Part shown: piece after piece, positions 1 to 12,540 of the stretch
How the letters are laid out: each line of letters starts with the position of its first letter
How positions within the stretch are numbered: position 1 is the first letter of the stretch
Source of the DNA: Saccoglossus kowalevskii
Taxonomy: Eukaryota; Hemichordata; Enteropneusta; Harrimaniidae
Length of the DNA: 42,965 bases
Direction: 5' to 3'
Assembly: GCF_000003605.2 (NCBI RefSeq)
Contig: NW_003155238.1
Span: forward strand, 16,476-59,440
Notes under the pieces: generated by a model
Told to the model about the DNA's origin: nothing
What the model saw: only the letters and a program-made list of their open reading frames with translations
Database searches by the model: none
Program-made: the position numbers and the translations under genes

Positions 1-1158
1 CGAAGGCAACGCATTATCACGTCGGCAATGGTGAAATATTCACAACCAGAACGGTAACAATTTTTACGTAGGCAACGCAGAACCAGTAAAAATTTGCGTA
101 ATGGGATGTGTATAACAAAAAGGTCAACGCGCGGAGCGCGAATGGTCACCAAGATAACAACCCACTTGTTCAGCGCGTGACTTGGGGTTAAACTTGGGCC
201 AAGGTTTATTAGATTAGTCAGTTTCACCAAGAAGTGCGCTATTTTTTTTGCTGATCACCCAGTTGTTGTAGTATATATTGTATTGCTTTTCCTACTTAGT
301 GCATGGTCTCGAGGTAACGTAAACTGCGGCCTCTCATCGAGTGTTTTACACTCGGAATTTGTACTTCGCCCGATTATATTGGTATACGCGAAACATTAAT
401 CTTTTAAAATAAATCCTGAGACTATACATGATGTAAATTCAAAATAATGTGATAATATTTTACATTATGTGGGGTCTACATTATTCTGGGTTACTTTGCG
501 ATGTTGTACCAAGACTCGTGAAAATAAAATAGTGTTCTTCTGCAAACTAATATAGACGATTTTTCCAATCTTCTGGTACCACTCGATTTTATTATTTGAA
601 CTTGGCGGCAAGTAACCTTTAGTTTCCCAGTCTATTGTGTCCATTCATAGTCTTAACAATAGGGTGTAAATTGCCATGCGAGCCTACCGCACATGACCGC
701 GGTAAACCGGGGTCATGGAATCTATGCATAAATTTGCATAAAATGCGGTCGACCGGCGAGCACCCACCACCACCGCGGTAATGACCGCGGTAAACCGCGA
801 GTTTGATTTCCTACTCTTCCCTAAGGCAGTGATGTAATTTGTTAATTTTCATGGTGGATAGTATGCACTTTCAGTATTATTATAATTAAAATCATTGTCA
901 ATCAATGATCAGTTTTAGTGACTGAGAGAACTATGAAATTAGTGGATTATAATTTTTGGATAGTATTCGGCATGATAACATGCTCACTGAGTGAAGACAA
1001 CTTTGTTTGAAATCGGTCTAACAACATAAACAAAACATTACAAGTATTTATAAAATCAGGCAAGGCATGTGTACACCATTATTTCTTGTCATTAATGTTG
1101 CAAACCATCACTAATATTTATTGTTATACCACTGTGTTACATTTTGTGATGCAATTTC
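1..1158. other. Intergenic, no gene recognised
   Basis: No exon-like reading frame was recognised. The only structure seen is a GC-rich patch at about 690-800 in an AT-rich background. There the 17-mer ATGACCGCGGTAAACCG occurs twice, at 693-709 and 781-797, with further CCGCGG-type pieces between. The patch may be a fragment of a repeat; its function is unknown. Confidence 0.4.
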
Positions 1159-1420
1159 AGGGCTTTTTCTAGAAAAAAAATGCAAAAGGAAGCACTGCAA
1201 TTCAGCGGCGCCACCAAGTGGAGAAGATAGGGTTCTCCCTACCAGGTGTGGAGTTTTTGATAATTTTAAATATTCTATGGCTTTCTTGCGGCCAAACAAA
1301 TTACTATCATGTGATCCCTGGTCAATCAGAATTTTATGGTTGCCAGACAATCTGTTCCCCAGGGTAAGGGGGTGATTGGCCATAGCATGAGAGCACTGCA
1401 CCCTTATTTATAAAATCCCT
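1159..1420. mobile_element. Non-autonomous hAT-like element (MITE) with 8-bp target duplication
   Basis: A 262-bp segment is flanked by perfect 8-bp direct repeats GCAATTTC at 1151-1158 and 1421-1428. The segment begins AGGGCTTTTTCT and ends ...AAAATCCCT, giving short imperfect terminal inverted repeats (AGGG, one mismatch, then TTTT). An 8-bp target-site duplication with short A/G-rich termini is the signature of hAT superfamily DNA transposons. The interior contains no recognisable transposase, so this would be a deletion derivative moved in trans. Open frames of 84 and 96 codons on the two strands overlap it but show no family resemblance. Confidence 0.65.
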
Positions 1421-1428
1421 GCAATTTC

Positions 1429-3540
1429 TATCTGGTGAACACAAGTTACCATAACCGTGTGTCGTTTACAACACCTGTGCCATATACATATATACAGGCT
1501 TTGATAATTGTTCTAAGTCATTGCTAGATGAAATCATGAACAATAATTCCCTTTATTAGTTGATAACAGGGAAGAAAAAAGAATGTAATGCTGCACAATG
1601 TAATCGCAGTCGTCTTTAATTTCAATAATAATATGCAAAATGACATGATGGTCAAAATAGCTCTATCACTAATATTCTGATTCAACCTGTTGTTTGGCGA
1701 AAATCGTGAGTGTAACCGCCCAACATTGTTTGTTTGTTTAGTGGTCAGGACAATCCCAGCCCTGCTCGGTCATCTTTGATGGGAAAATCATTAGCAAAAT
1801 TGCAAAAGTAGGATTTAAATTCTTTGATGACAGCAGAGCAACATAATTCAATATATATATGCAGTGTTGCCATGTATGAAGAAAATGTTTCTGTTCAGCA
1901 AAGAATTTTATTGCATGTAATTCAGTTCATCTTAGGATAGAATTGAATAGTATTGCTACTGCAGTATTGCTGTTCTATTCTTTCTTGCAGTCACATTAAA
2001 GTTGCATTCCTACCCAAATGTTAAATGCTATATATGAATTCCTATAAGTGATATTTGAAGGAACGAAAGTGCACTTATAATGAGAAATCTGGCCAAAAAT
2101 GCGAATAGTCGGTCACTGCCGAACCGTTCAGATTATTTTTGGCGACCACCATTCCACAATCGAATGTTAGAACACTATTTCTAGTTCGACATTGTATGCT
2201 GATTTGTACGCTGTTTTCTACTCTTTCTACTATTCACACAGCGTATTTGACTTGCCAGACGGCATAAAACATTTACCAAATATTTTGTGCAGTATTATTC
2301 ACCCGATAGTTCACCCCCAAATGTGCACTTATTAATTGTCTGAATATTTATGAGCAGCAGTCGGGGTTTTGAGATGAACTGCCTTCACCTTATTGGTGAG
2401 ATTTGAATTGGAGTGGACCGCGCGGAAAGCACGCCGATATTTGTTCGTTGGTCTTCGGCTAATAATTTAGGTGGCCCACCTAAAATAAAGTTTCAGGGTC
2501 GTTTTCTTGTTATTCGCGTACTTTTGTAACTTCAAATATCTCTCATAGTAATCCATATATATTATTTTGAATATTTACAAAGTGGGAATGCAACTTTAAT
2601 AGAGAAATAGAGAAAAAATAAGTGACAAAAGCATACACAAATACCCAAAGGATGACAATTATTTAGTAGTTGCCCCTCTCAATGTATCATTATGTATCAT
2701 AAGCACAGTGCCTTTCCCTCGAGTCTTACTAAATATTTACACAACACGCACTATCTGAAATGGTTTGTTTTGTTTTTTTCAAGTAGGCATTTGCCCATGG
2801 TTATTACTATGCGTAGGTGTCAAGTCATAAACTGACATGATATCGAGTGCGATATTTATTTCCGGAACCTTTTGACGACAACCAGCACAGCTATAAAAAA
2901 TATCCTGCATGGCTCTGACCACCTAATTAAACGTACTTCCTGCAAAATATACAGTGCGCAGAGACTGAGTGACCTTTTGACCAAAATGACCAATCTGATC
3001 GTCTGCAAACTCCGTGTAAACCCGCAGAGGCGATTGAACTTGTATGGTTCCCTGATGTAACACCAAGCAGAGACATACTTTGCCTGACTATCTGCCGCCA
3101 TTTTTTTTTAAAAAGGTGAGCTTGAGTTAACAATATTTCATTACCTGCAACATATACGATAAATCCGATAAAATATCGTCCTCAATAAGTTGTAAAAGGC
3201 TGGATTCCCCCTGCGAGAACTCTTCCTTTCAGCGGCCTTCTCACGTATAGTTTAGGGTGAACCCCCATATTCTTCCGCACGAATATTATTATTAAATAAA
3301 CGTAATGTTTTGGAAAAAAGGCCTCTCTTTCACGAATATGAACTATTTAATAAAATATATCAATGTTCAACACTTAAAATTTAGATATGAATGGCGAGAT
3401 ATTCGCTCACATATATTTGCACTAAATTTTATGTGGTTTGTTCACACTAAAGGAATATTCATGCGCCTGACCCTGAGGTCATTTTTCTTTAGAGGGGTTC
3501 TTGTTTGAGCGATATAAACATCAATCGAGAGACCCCTATT
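1429..3540. other. Intergenic, no gene recognised
   Basis: AT-rich sequence without a recognised gene. A near-perfect inverted repeat TTTAGGTGG-C-CCACCTAAA lies at 2467-2485. CCAAAAAT and ATTTTTGG form a second, looser inverted pair near 2094-2140. A minus-strand frame beginning AAAATGGCGGCAGATAGT at about 3101 looks like a translation start by context, but its 81-residue product is not recognised. Confidence 0.35.
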
Positions 3541-3565
3541 TCAAAATTCACTATGTCACAGCTCT

Positions 3566-3720
3566 TTTGATTGGCTAAGGCGTGCACTTTTGCGATGTTG
3601 AAATAACCCGGAAGTAAACATAACGAATAGGCGATTTTGAGGGAACGATATCCGAGCTGGTATGAATGACGTGGCTTTTTGTTTTGAATCTTTCCCTGGT
3701 GGAGTTTTCTGCTAAAACAG
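3566..3720 (+). promoter_or_regulatory. Candidate promoter and 5' non-coding exon of FAM114A
   Basis: The FAM114A start codon sits just inside an exon that opens with a splice acceptor (TCTCTTACAG at 5452-5461), so at least one upstream non-coding exon is required. The best upstream candidate is this patch. It has an inverted CCAAT box (ATTGG at 3570-3574) and, about 35 bp further on, an ETS-type site CCGGAAGT at 3608-3615, a pairing typical of TATA-less housekeeping promoters. Possible donors follow at 3721 (AAAACAG|GTAGGA) and 3879 (GAAAG|GTAAGG). The transcription start is inferred, not seen. Confidence 0.4.
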
Positions 3721-5485
3721 GTAGGAGTTCGTTTTGTGTATTATATAAAATATCAATTATGATTCCAAAATATAAAATTCACTGCTTGTTGCATCGCGAG
3801 TGCTCAGAAATATTAGAAATATTACTGTCGCCATACATCCACGCCATGTATTGTGAATGCAATGACATTCAGTGAAAGGTAAGGTGGTATTAAGGTTTTA
3901 ACTTAAGATTGGCATGTTGCAACTTACCAATAAAATTAAAAGTATTGTTTCATGCAATATATTAGTCATATGCACGTATTTTACAAATACATGAATTGTT
4001 AGTATACCTCAGTCCCACTATCTCCAGTGATAGAGGAACTGTGGCAATATATTGGAGTTACGTTGGATAATAATGGATCTTGCTTTAACACACTAATGAA
4101 GAAAGTAGAAAGAGCACATTCCCACATTCTTCATAATATAATAATATGTAATACATAATAGTAGCTCGTATATTTATAAATATAAATGATAGAGCAGGGC
4201 TTGAACTTCAGAATTGGGAAGGCACCTTTTTTCAAGGTCAACATTTATAAAATGGCCTATATATATGTAATAACATAGAGAATATAAGGCAAACTCATTT
4301 GGAATCAAGGCGATGAACTTTGATGCCTCCATGAAATTCATGTTTTATATGTATCAATAAATTAGCACAACTAATTGCCTCACAGAAAATCTTTGTGTGA
4401 CTGTGAAGTGTCATGTTGGTTTAGAAAACACACCGACTCTTGTACAACCGGGATGAGTTGGTGTCTGAGAGACGCGTTTTTGTGAATTCAAAACACACAT
4501 GGTCCTTGACGCATCTTCAAGAATACACTTAAATAACCATCCAAAGTTCTCAATAGGTTTGGTGATAGGACATTTATATGGTAAGCTTTTAGGAAATGAC
4601 AAGAAATCTTTTCTATATCACATGCAAACCTCCTTTCCTTGCCAATCCGCCACCCATGACTTACTTACTGACAGACAGACTGACTTGTATGGCTTTACAT
4701 TTTGTTTTTTTCATATGGCAAATATACAATTCTGTTTGATACACACTTGCTCCAGTGTTAACTAAATTAACTTTACACTAAAATTACATGTACTGAGCAA
4801 TTAAAACACAACTACATGTATAGAATAATATTATAGAATTATGCAATATACCATCATTATTACCACTGTATGTGGTGTGTGTTTTACATGATTTGAATTA
4901 TCAGTTGTATAATATTTCTATAGTGTCTCAAAACAGAGTTTTGTTGTCATTTGGTGCATTGTTTGGTAAAGGTAGATTATGCAAATCAGATCACTAAAAC
5001 ATTATAATTTCAAGTTTTTAGAGAATTGTGCTTAGGTGATGAGAACCATATACATTATAAGGTTGGTTGCAACCTATGACCTATTGTACACATGGTATCA
5101 TATGCAACATTATATTTTATATTAATTTCACTCTCACGTGCCGGTTTGTTATGATTCATTCGTACAGGTACAAGCTGCTGGACTACAGCTGTTACTTCAT
5201 TTAAATATTCACCTAAGGTATACACTGTGATACGCAAGTAATTGCATTGATACAAATTTCCTTATAGATGATAATAATGTCTTCAATTTTTCTCTATAGT
5301 TGATCATCTTGTTAGTATAGTTAGTATTAATACTGCAGCTTGATTACATTTGGTATTCTGAACTCATTGATTGCAGAATTAATTTCTCTCTGTAATCCTT
5401 TGTGTATGCAAGTTGTTATGACGCATGTTATTTAATTTTTTTTTATTTTTTTCTCTTACAGGTGTGTGAAAAATAGGAAGCAAGT

Positions 5486-8400
5486 ATGTCCAGTAGTGAT
5501 GAGGAGGGAGCATATGAGAGTGCAGATGAAGGTGCGACTCTGGTTGCTACGGAGACTGAGGTGCAGATAAAGAAGAAAACTGACTCAGCTGCAGAATCTG
5601 GCAAAACTGTTGGTAGCAAAAACACTGATAAGGGACCGTCTCATGATGTGAAACAAAATAATAGAACAGATTCTGAGTCAGAGAAGAAGACTGTGGAAGA
5701 GGCAGAAAATGAAATGAAAACTGTGGATGAGATGGATAATGTTAATAAATCTAGTGACGCTACAGGTAAAAATGATGAGCTAGAGAAGGATGAGAAAAAG
5801 GATACGTTAGATATGAAAGAACCAGCGGATAATGTGATCACAAATGAAGAAAGAGCACCACCATTGTCTACAGAACAAAAAATCCATAATACATTGGATA
5901 CATTGGCTGACAATGAAAGTGTAAGCGATACTTGTACTTCGGCAGCATCATCATCGTGGGGAGGATGGGGGTCCTCATGGTTATCCACAGCAACAGCATC
6001 TGTGTCTTCATTTACACAAAAAGCAGGTATGGAGTTTATATACCCTATAAACCTTTTTGTATTTAATAATAGATGTACACAGGATTTATTACAAGCCGAA
6101 GTTCTCATGCTGCATTGTTATTATTTGGAACATCTGACTAGTTTTTGTGGCCTCCGGAAACCATGTACGGCAATGTACAGCAACGTACAGCAACTAGTCC
6201 CAGGCTCACTCTGAATGTGGAATATTAGTTTTGTAAATATTTCAATCTTAAGCTAATTTAAATTTTTCTTGTCTGTGAGGACTGTTGTCATGGTGATCTT
6301 CCTATCTGTTATCAGGCATGATTGTGAAAATTAGTGTTGTTGTTAACCTACAGATTATTACATTATACATTTACCTAAGTTAATGGCATTGGTCAAGTTT
6401 AATTTATTCTGAAGAATATAAACTGCCTTTGTGTGCCACCATCACTAATTTACTGAGACTTTTCAACTTTCAACCCTTTCCAAAGCAAACTTCAACCCTT
6501 TTTTAAGCAAACTTTTCAAAACCAATTCAACCTTGATTCATTCATTCAAAACAACTCTCAGTCTTTCAAAGCTCATTTTCAACCCATTCAAAACCAGCTT
6601 TCTACTCTTTCAAAGCAAAATCAAATCTTTCAAAGCCAACTTTCAACCCTTTCAAAGCCAAGTCTCAAGCTTTCAAAGCCAACTTCAAACCCTTTCAAAG
6701 CCAAATCTCAAGCTTTCAAAGCCAACTTTAAACCCTTTCAAAGCCAAATCTCAAGCCTTCAAAGCTAACTTTCAACCCTTTCAAAGCCAAATCTCAAGCT
6801 TTCAAAGCCAACTTTAAACCTTTTCAAAGCCAAGTCTCAAGCTTTCAAAGCTAACTTTCAACCCTTTCAAAGCCAAATCTCAAGCTTTCAAAGCCAACTT
6901 TAAACCTTTTCAAAGCCAAGTCTCAAGCTTTCAAAGCTAACTTTCAACCCTTTCAAAGCCAAATAAATTGATAAATATATATGATTAGGTGAAAGCTTAA
7001 CCACGATGATGGAAAATGTGGAAGCACAGATGGGTGTGCCAGCTCCAGAAGATATCATTGAAGAAAACAAAGACCATGTTCAAGAAAGTAAGATGTCAGA
7101 TGAACAGAAAGATGTCCGAAGTAAAGAAGCAGATCCTTCCAGTGGGAGTTCTTCTGGTGATGGAGATGGTGGATTCTTTGCTGCATTTGGAGTAACCGCA
7201 ATTACAAGTGTTGTTGAAAGAACTGTGAGTACTCCCTCTACAATAAAAAAGAAATATGAAACTCTGAATTGTATTTTAGTATCATTTTAGTGCAAAACTC
7301 CATTTTCATGTTTATTTAAATTGTCTCTTGAATAATAAAACAGTAGCAATTTGTTAAATCGGGAGGGTGTCACCTGCGCACATGCGGGAATTGAGTCACA
7401 AGCGACGATAGACACGCACTAAGAACGCAAAGACTCGTGGGTAGACACTTGTTTGTAAACAATGACGACTCCTTCGCTTTAAACATAATTACAGACGATC
7501 ATGTGTGACATTAAGAGCTTTAGCTTTCATTTCCGTAATTGGGCTCAAAGTAAAAACAGAAAATAACAAAAATTGTGAAACTGTTGATTTACTTGACAGG
7601 TGACAGGTGGTATAGAAGCACTTGAAAAGATTGGAAAAAAGACAATGGATGTGTTACAAGAAAGCGATCCAGGGTTGAGGAAAAAAAGAAAATATTTTAA
7701 AGAAGTCACCATGGGAGATAAAGTTAATTTATCAATGGTAAGAAAGAAAGCCCCAAAGTTCATATCTCCAGGGAATGTGCAAAATACATTGTATAATAAT
7801 TGATTGTATAATTTTCTTATGATACCAATAGTTTTTGCTCCAGTGTGGTATATTCCCTTGATGAGAAGTATATGCAAATAACAAGTGTCTACTTTTTAAT
7901 GATGGAGTCGTAATTTGTCTGTTGGTTACTGAGTTATAAGTTGTACTAGTAGTAAAGACAATTTATTTTATCATGGCAAACTTTTTTTTTTGGATATAAG
8001 CTATTGAGGGAAGCCAAAGAGGAAGCGGAAAGGCAAAATAAGGAGCAACATGAAGAGGAAGAACAAAAGAAAGCTCACTTTGGATTATTATTTGATGAGT
8101 ATCAAGGTATGTATGAGATGTATTACCCATTGGAACAGAAGACAAATTTTATTGACTTTTATGAAAGAAACCTGCATATTTGTTTTCATAGTTTTGAGAT
8201 TTTGAAAAACTTTAAAAGAATTATTTTCATTTGTTCCAAAAGTACCAAAAATTATAGCAAAAAATATTGCACCTTGAATTTTGGTTGTCAGACGACTGCT
8301 AATTTTTCACATCAAAATGTTGTTGATACATTTTGCGAATTCTTTATGAATTTTTCCATAATTTCTTTGTTATTTTTTAACCATTTCCAATTAGCTACAT

Positions 8401-11360
8401 ATCTTGATCAAGATATTTTTTTAAAAAGGAAAGAATTTTATATTTTGTGAAAGGTGACAAAAGTTGTGTGAAAATACCAGTGAACACAAGGTACCCAAGT
8501 ACAATGTGGGAATCTTTTCACCATTGTAGTCCTGCTGTCAATTTTATTTACCCGCTTTTCATGTCTCCCTACCACAATGCACAGAACACTGATATTTGTT
8601 GTTCACATAGGTCTTGCCCACTTGGAAGCGCTGGAAATGTTATCCAATCAGAGTGAAAACAAAGTTCAAACTGTGTTGGGATCTCTGTCTGGAGACGACT
8701 TAGAAAGTTTGAAAACTGAGTTAATTGAAATTAAAGACGCTTTTCATTTGGATGACATTGATGAAAACCAAGGTATGTTTCTAATAAATATTACATTATG
8801 TTAATGAGGTGTTTTCAGTAGCACATTATGTTAATGAGGTGTATTCAGTAGTACATTATGTTAATGAGGTGTTTTCAGTGGCACATTATGTTAATGAGGT
8901 TATTTCTATAGTACATTATGTTAATGAGGTGTTTAAGTCCAGCTGATGGCAAACATTGATAAGTATTTCGTAATAGTTGTTTTGACTATTTATATTTATA
9001 TGTTTTTGGTATACTTTCTGTGTTGGAAATAGGCAACAGAAATAACAGAATTTGGTCTGCTCTTGGCTGAAATTCACATCCTGGCTAAACTAGATGGCAT
9101 ATATCATGGATTTCAAGGTTTACATAATATTATTTTATCTATTACAGAGCAGCTTAGTGATGAGGAGTTTGTTCATGCCATCACAGAACATCTCTTTAGT
9201 CTGAGTATTGGAGCCACGCCAGATAAACTTAAACAGGTATACAAAACATTCTTTATTGATTGCTCCTGTACTTACCATATGTATATTTTACTGGTATACT
9301 TAATATCTGAAATGTCATATAAAAGGTAAATATCGAATTGAAGTACATGTACTGTGAAGTCCTGGCAAGTTACTTAATAGTGGAAAATGTGGGTATGCAT
9401 AGTACGGCTCTGTAAATCAACAAGTCTACAAGTGGCTGACATATGCATCTGCAATTTTGTCACATCTGACCATGTGTTCTCTTGTAGATACAAACAAAAG
9501 CACATGATTGGTTGACACTCTGTACAAAGGATTTGGAAGAGAAACAAAAAAGGGAACCAAAGGTATTCACATTAAATTGATGTTCTTGTATACCACATGA
9601 TATAGTGTCCATTGTAAAGTGTGTGTGAAATGCAGACACATGGAACCACCCCAATTTATTTCCAAAAGATTTATATTGTGCCCATGCATTTTGCAATACA
9701 CTCAACACATTTTGCTGTGTGCAATATGCTCTATGCAATACACTGTGCAATATGCTCTGTTATGCGCGATATGCTTTGTTCTGTATAATATGAGGTTATT
9801 ACAAGGGCACCTCAAAGTAGAAAGTACAGCGGAAGTATCGACCGGTGCACGGCGGAGGTCATTGCGACCGCGTACTGTCTGAGTACATACTTTGATGTAT
9901 CCTCTTAAAAACCTGATTATTATACATCCTTTTCTTCTAAGGATACATCATGAGCATGCCGAAGTTTGTAACAGAATCAGCGAACTTCTTTCTGTGGAGT
10001 CTGGTCAAACCCTGGTGGCAGCCATGTTTGTTTTTATTATTAGAGAACGCTTACTTGCGTAATCATCCCATATTTGGAATTTGCATTTCTTAATATGGTA
10101 GGATGAAAATACCCTGTAAAATACCGCAAAATTTATGGCATTACGGTGACAGATGTATAATACACAGTACAACCCAAAAATGTACTAATTGTTTTCATGT
10201 CTTGAAAGGATATACATATGGTAGCTATTCAAACATTGGCCGAATTGACTGCTAAGTCGATTGAGCAGTTTCACAAAGCATCTGAGTTAATGCTGTTACA
10301 ACAGGTGAAAGGTCAAGAAAAGAAACCGATAGAACGGGCAATGAGTCTATCAAAGTGAGTATAAATACAATAGCTGCCACTGGGGGCGCTGTCACATAGT
10401 GATTGTGAAAGTGTAATTTGATCATATTTTAATGCTGTATACACTGCTTGCCATGTGATATTGATTTTGTGGAATGATTAATGTACACAAATTCACTTTG
10501 AATTATTCGTACTGGTACATGTACATATCGTTATGCATTTGTGCAATTTTTCTAATTTTGTGTACATTTCCTACAAAGGACTCTCTACATGAATCTTACC
10601 ACTCTTCGTTGTCTTCCCAAAAAACTGTATTCATGTAGTCTTCTCATACATTGTGTCCATTACTTGTCAGGTTGACATCAGCGCTGTGTTCTGAAGTGGC
10701 GGTGTTATCAACTAAGTTTGGAGAATGCCTGAACATCTCCGCTGAATGGTGCGAGAATCCATCAACCGTCAATCCATTCATAACTAACGTATATCTTGAG
10801 GTAATTCTTTCCACAATTTTGGATACTCTTTTGGATACAGTCCAAAAACATTGACTTAACCTGTACCCTCTGAACATCCATGTGTGCTGCCCCCACCTGT
10901 ATTTCAGACATGCCTGGATCAATTTCATTTAATTTTCACACATTCATGATCCATCTTGGTATACATACATGTAAGCATGTCCATTCATTTCATGATCTAA
11001 TTCAAATTTGCCTTTATCGTGGTCTTTTTCCATGTAAAAAAATTATTAAAATAAGCATTTTTTATTATTCCGCAACCAGATCTCAGAAATGCATGGTATT
11101 GTTCAAACCTGTTATTTATTAAATTAATACCAATTACACATGCTCCTTGTTTATAATCATTATCATCTGATACCAGCACAACAGTTTTGATGTGACCAGT
11201 CGATCTACTTATCATATTGCATTTCACAGTTTATTAACTTTGAATTTGGTTTTCTTACTTCCAGGCATCAAACAGTGCTTCATATATTCAAGATGCATTT
11301 CAGCTTGTTTTGCCCATTCTACAAATTGTTGCTATGGAAACCCAAAATGCAAAGCACTAG
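5486..11360 (+). CDS. FAM114A: FAM114A family protein (NOXP20-like, DUF719)
   Basis: Ten coding exons: 5486-6026, 6989-7224, 7600-7737, 8001-8106, 8611-8772, 9148-9236, 9488-9562, 10209-10354, 10671-10800, 11265-11360 (TAG). All junctions are GT-AG and all phases agree, giving 572 residues. That compares with roughly 505-563 for the human paralogues as I recall them. The first ~155 residues are acidic and S/T/K/E-rich, likely disordered. Next come the hallmark WGGWGSSWLST (158-168), GGIEALEKIGKKTMDV (from 261), HFGLLFDEYQG (~332-342), LAHLEALEMLS (~342-352), KAHDWL (~428-433) and the C-terminal SASYIQDAFQLVLPILQI. The order matches vertebrate FAM114A1/A2 throughout. Family proteins are reported Rab2 partners with Golgi/autophagy roles, and FAM114A1 has been linked to neuronal development. 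One pre-duplication gene is likely, so the A1/A2 suffix is left open. No signal peptide or membrane segment is seen. Confidence 0.93.
6461..6963. repeat. 21/22-bp minisatellite in FAM114A intron 2
   Basis: Tandem units of the form TTTCAAAGCCAAATCTCAAGC alternate with TTTCAAAGCCAACTTTAAACC, giving a 43-bp dimer. The last part is a further doubling: 86 bp starting at 6791 are repeated at 6877. The 5' part (6461-6600) is more diverged. The array is the bulk of a 962-bp intron and ends about 25 bp before the next exon's acceptor. It is open in one + frame only because it is repetitive and lacks TAA/TAG/TGA; it is not a gene. Confidence 0.9.
8793..8934. repeat. 30-bp tandem repeat, about 4.7 copies, in a FAM114A intron
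   Basis: Units begin at 8793, 8823, 8853, 8883 and 8913 with the core ACATTATGTTAATGAGGTGT. They start 20 bp after the donor of the exon ending at 8772. Only a few substitutions separate units, so the expansion is recent. No function is apparent. Confidence 0.9.
9812..9949. repeat. GC-rich foldback in FAM114A intron
   Basis: TCAAAGTA (9812-9819) pairs with TACTTTGA (9888-9895) around a CG-rich centre with several CpG-containing words. Immediately downstream, GATGTATCCT (9894-9903) pairs with AGGATACATC (9940-9949). The two hairpins abut. They may be remnants of a small foldback transposon; no target duplication could be defined. Confidence 0.5.
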
Positions 11361-11647
11361 TTGTGAAGAGATTGAATCCTTTAGCAATAAAGACATTGGA
11401 AATCGTGTTGTACCCATAGTAAAACCATGGACAGAATCCTACAACTTTGTCTTGTGCAAATTAATATTAAGTTTTGTGATAAATGACACACAATGTGCTA
11501 CACATATTCATTGAACTTGTCATAGTGTATGCCAGTACTCATGCCAGTCACATTTATCTGAAATTAAATTGTTAGTAGCACATTTGCTTAATACATAAGA
11601 GGTGTGTCTATGGTCAAAATAAGTCTTATTTTAATAATTCAGTACAC

Positions 11648-11653
11648 AATAAA
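11648..11653 (+). terminator. Polyadenylation signal AATAAA, FAM114A
   Basis: First canonical AATAAA downstream of the FAM114A stop codon, giving a 3' UTR of about 300 bases. The cleavage site cannot be located from sequence alone. Confidence 0.5.
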
Positions 11654-12282
11654 TGCAATTTTTGTTATGTGTGCTTCTAATAGAGATGCATGTCTAATAG
11701 AGCAGACACAGAATAATTTACATGACAATAGACAATTACATGTGTAATACATAATAAGTGTGGGTCATAACTACAGCACAGTGCTATGACAATACCGCCG
11801 AGTGCTTTCTTTCTTGTAATGGAAATGAACATTGGGATCTACAAAGAAACAACAGTTATTGATCTGTATTGGATTATTTGAGTTCCGTGTCATCCTCTGC
11901 CTCCAAATAAATTTTTTTTGTGGTGCATTCATGAAACAGTTGGTTGTCTCAAGAAAGAAATAATGTTGCAAATTTACCATTTGTTAGTTTGTTGAAGCAG
12001 TAATACTCCTAAAAAATAGGATATCACCTTATTCTGGTAAAATATCGCAAATATTACAATAATGTTGGCCCGATGGGAAATCAGAGACACTTCATGTTTT
12101 TTCCAAAATATAAACTTTCAAATGCAAATCAGTTTTAATATGTAATCCTTCCAACTTTTTTTTATTATAAATTGTTAATGAGGTATACAAGGATAACACG
12201 AGTGATGTATTGTTATTATTTTCTGATAATTATATTTCACAGTGAAAAGTTTTCATGATCATGGACATTGTTTGAGGTAACG

Positions 12283-12540
12283 TGGGTTCAGAGATAACTG
12301 GGATTTGCCTTTAATTATTAACAATCACATTTCAGGGGTCATGTGGGCTCAGAGAAGACTGGGATTTGCTTTTAATTGCCACCAATCTCACTTTGGGGGT
12401 CATGGTGGTCCAGAGATCAAAATCTGGGATTTGCCTTTAATTTTCAACAGTCTCACTTTGAGATTATGTGGGTTCAGAGAAGACTTGGATTTGCCTTTAA
12501 ATTGCCACCAATTTCACTTCAGGGTCATGAGAGTTCAGAG
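12283..12540. repeat. Diverged ~64-bp tandem repeat, four units
   Basis: The words GGGATTTGCCTTTAATT and TCAGAGAAGACT recur at about 12300, 12361, 12427 and 12488, each followed by a CACTTT/CATTTC word and a GTCATG-type word. Spacing is 61-67 bp with internal indels, so the array is older than the others in this window. Confidence 0.75.

Noticed and set aside
5641-6108. 155-codon minus-strand open frame
   Set aside because: Shadow of the acidic, S/T-rich first coding exon of FAM114A.
6533-6817. 94-codon open frame with FKAKSQAFKANFQPFQ repeats
   Set aside because: Translation of the intronic 21/22-bp minisatellite; no start context or conservation.
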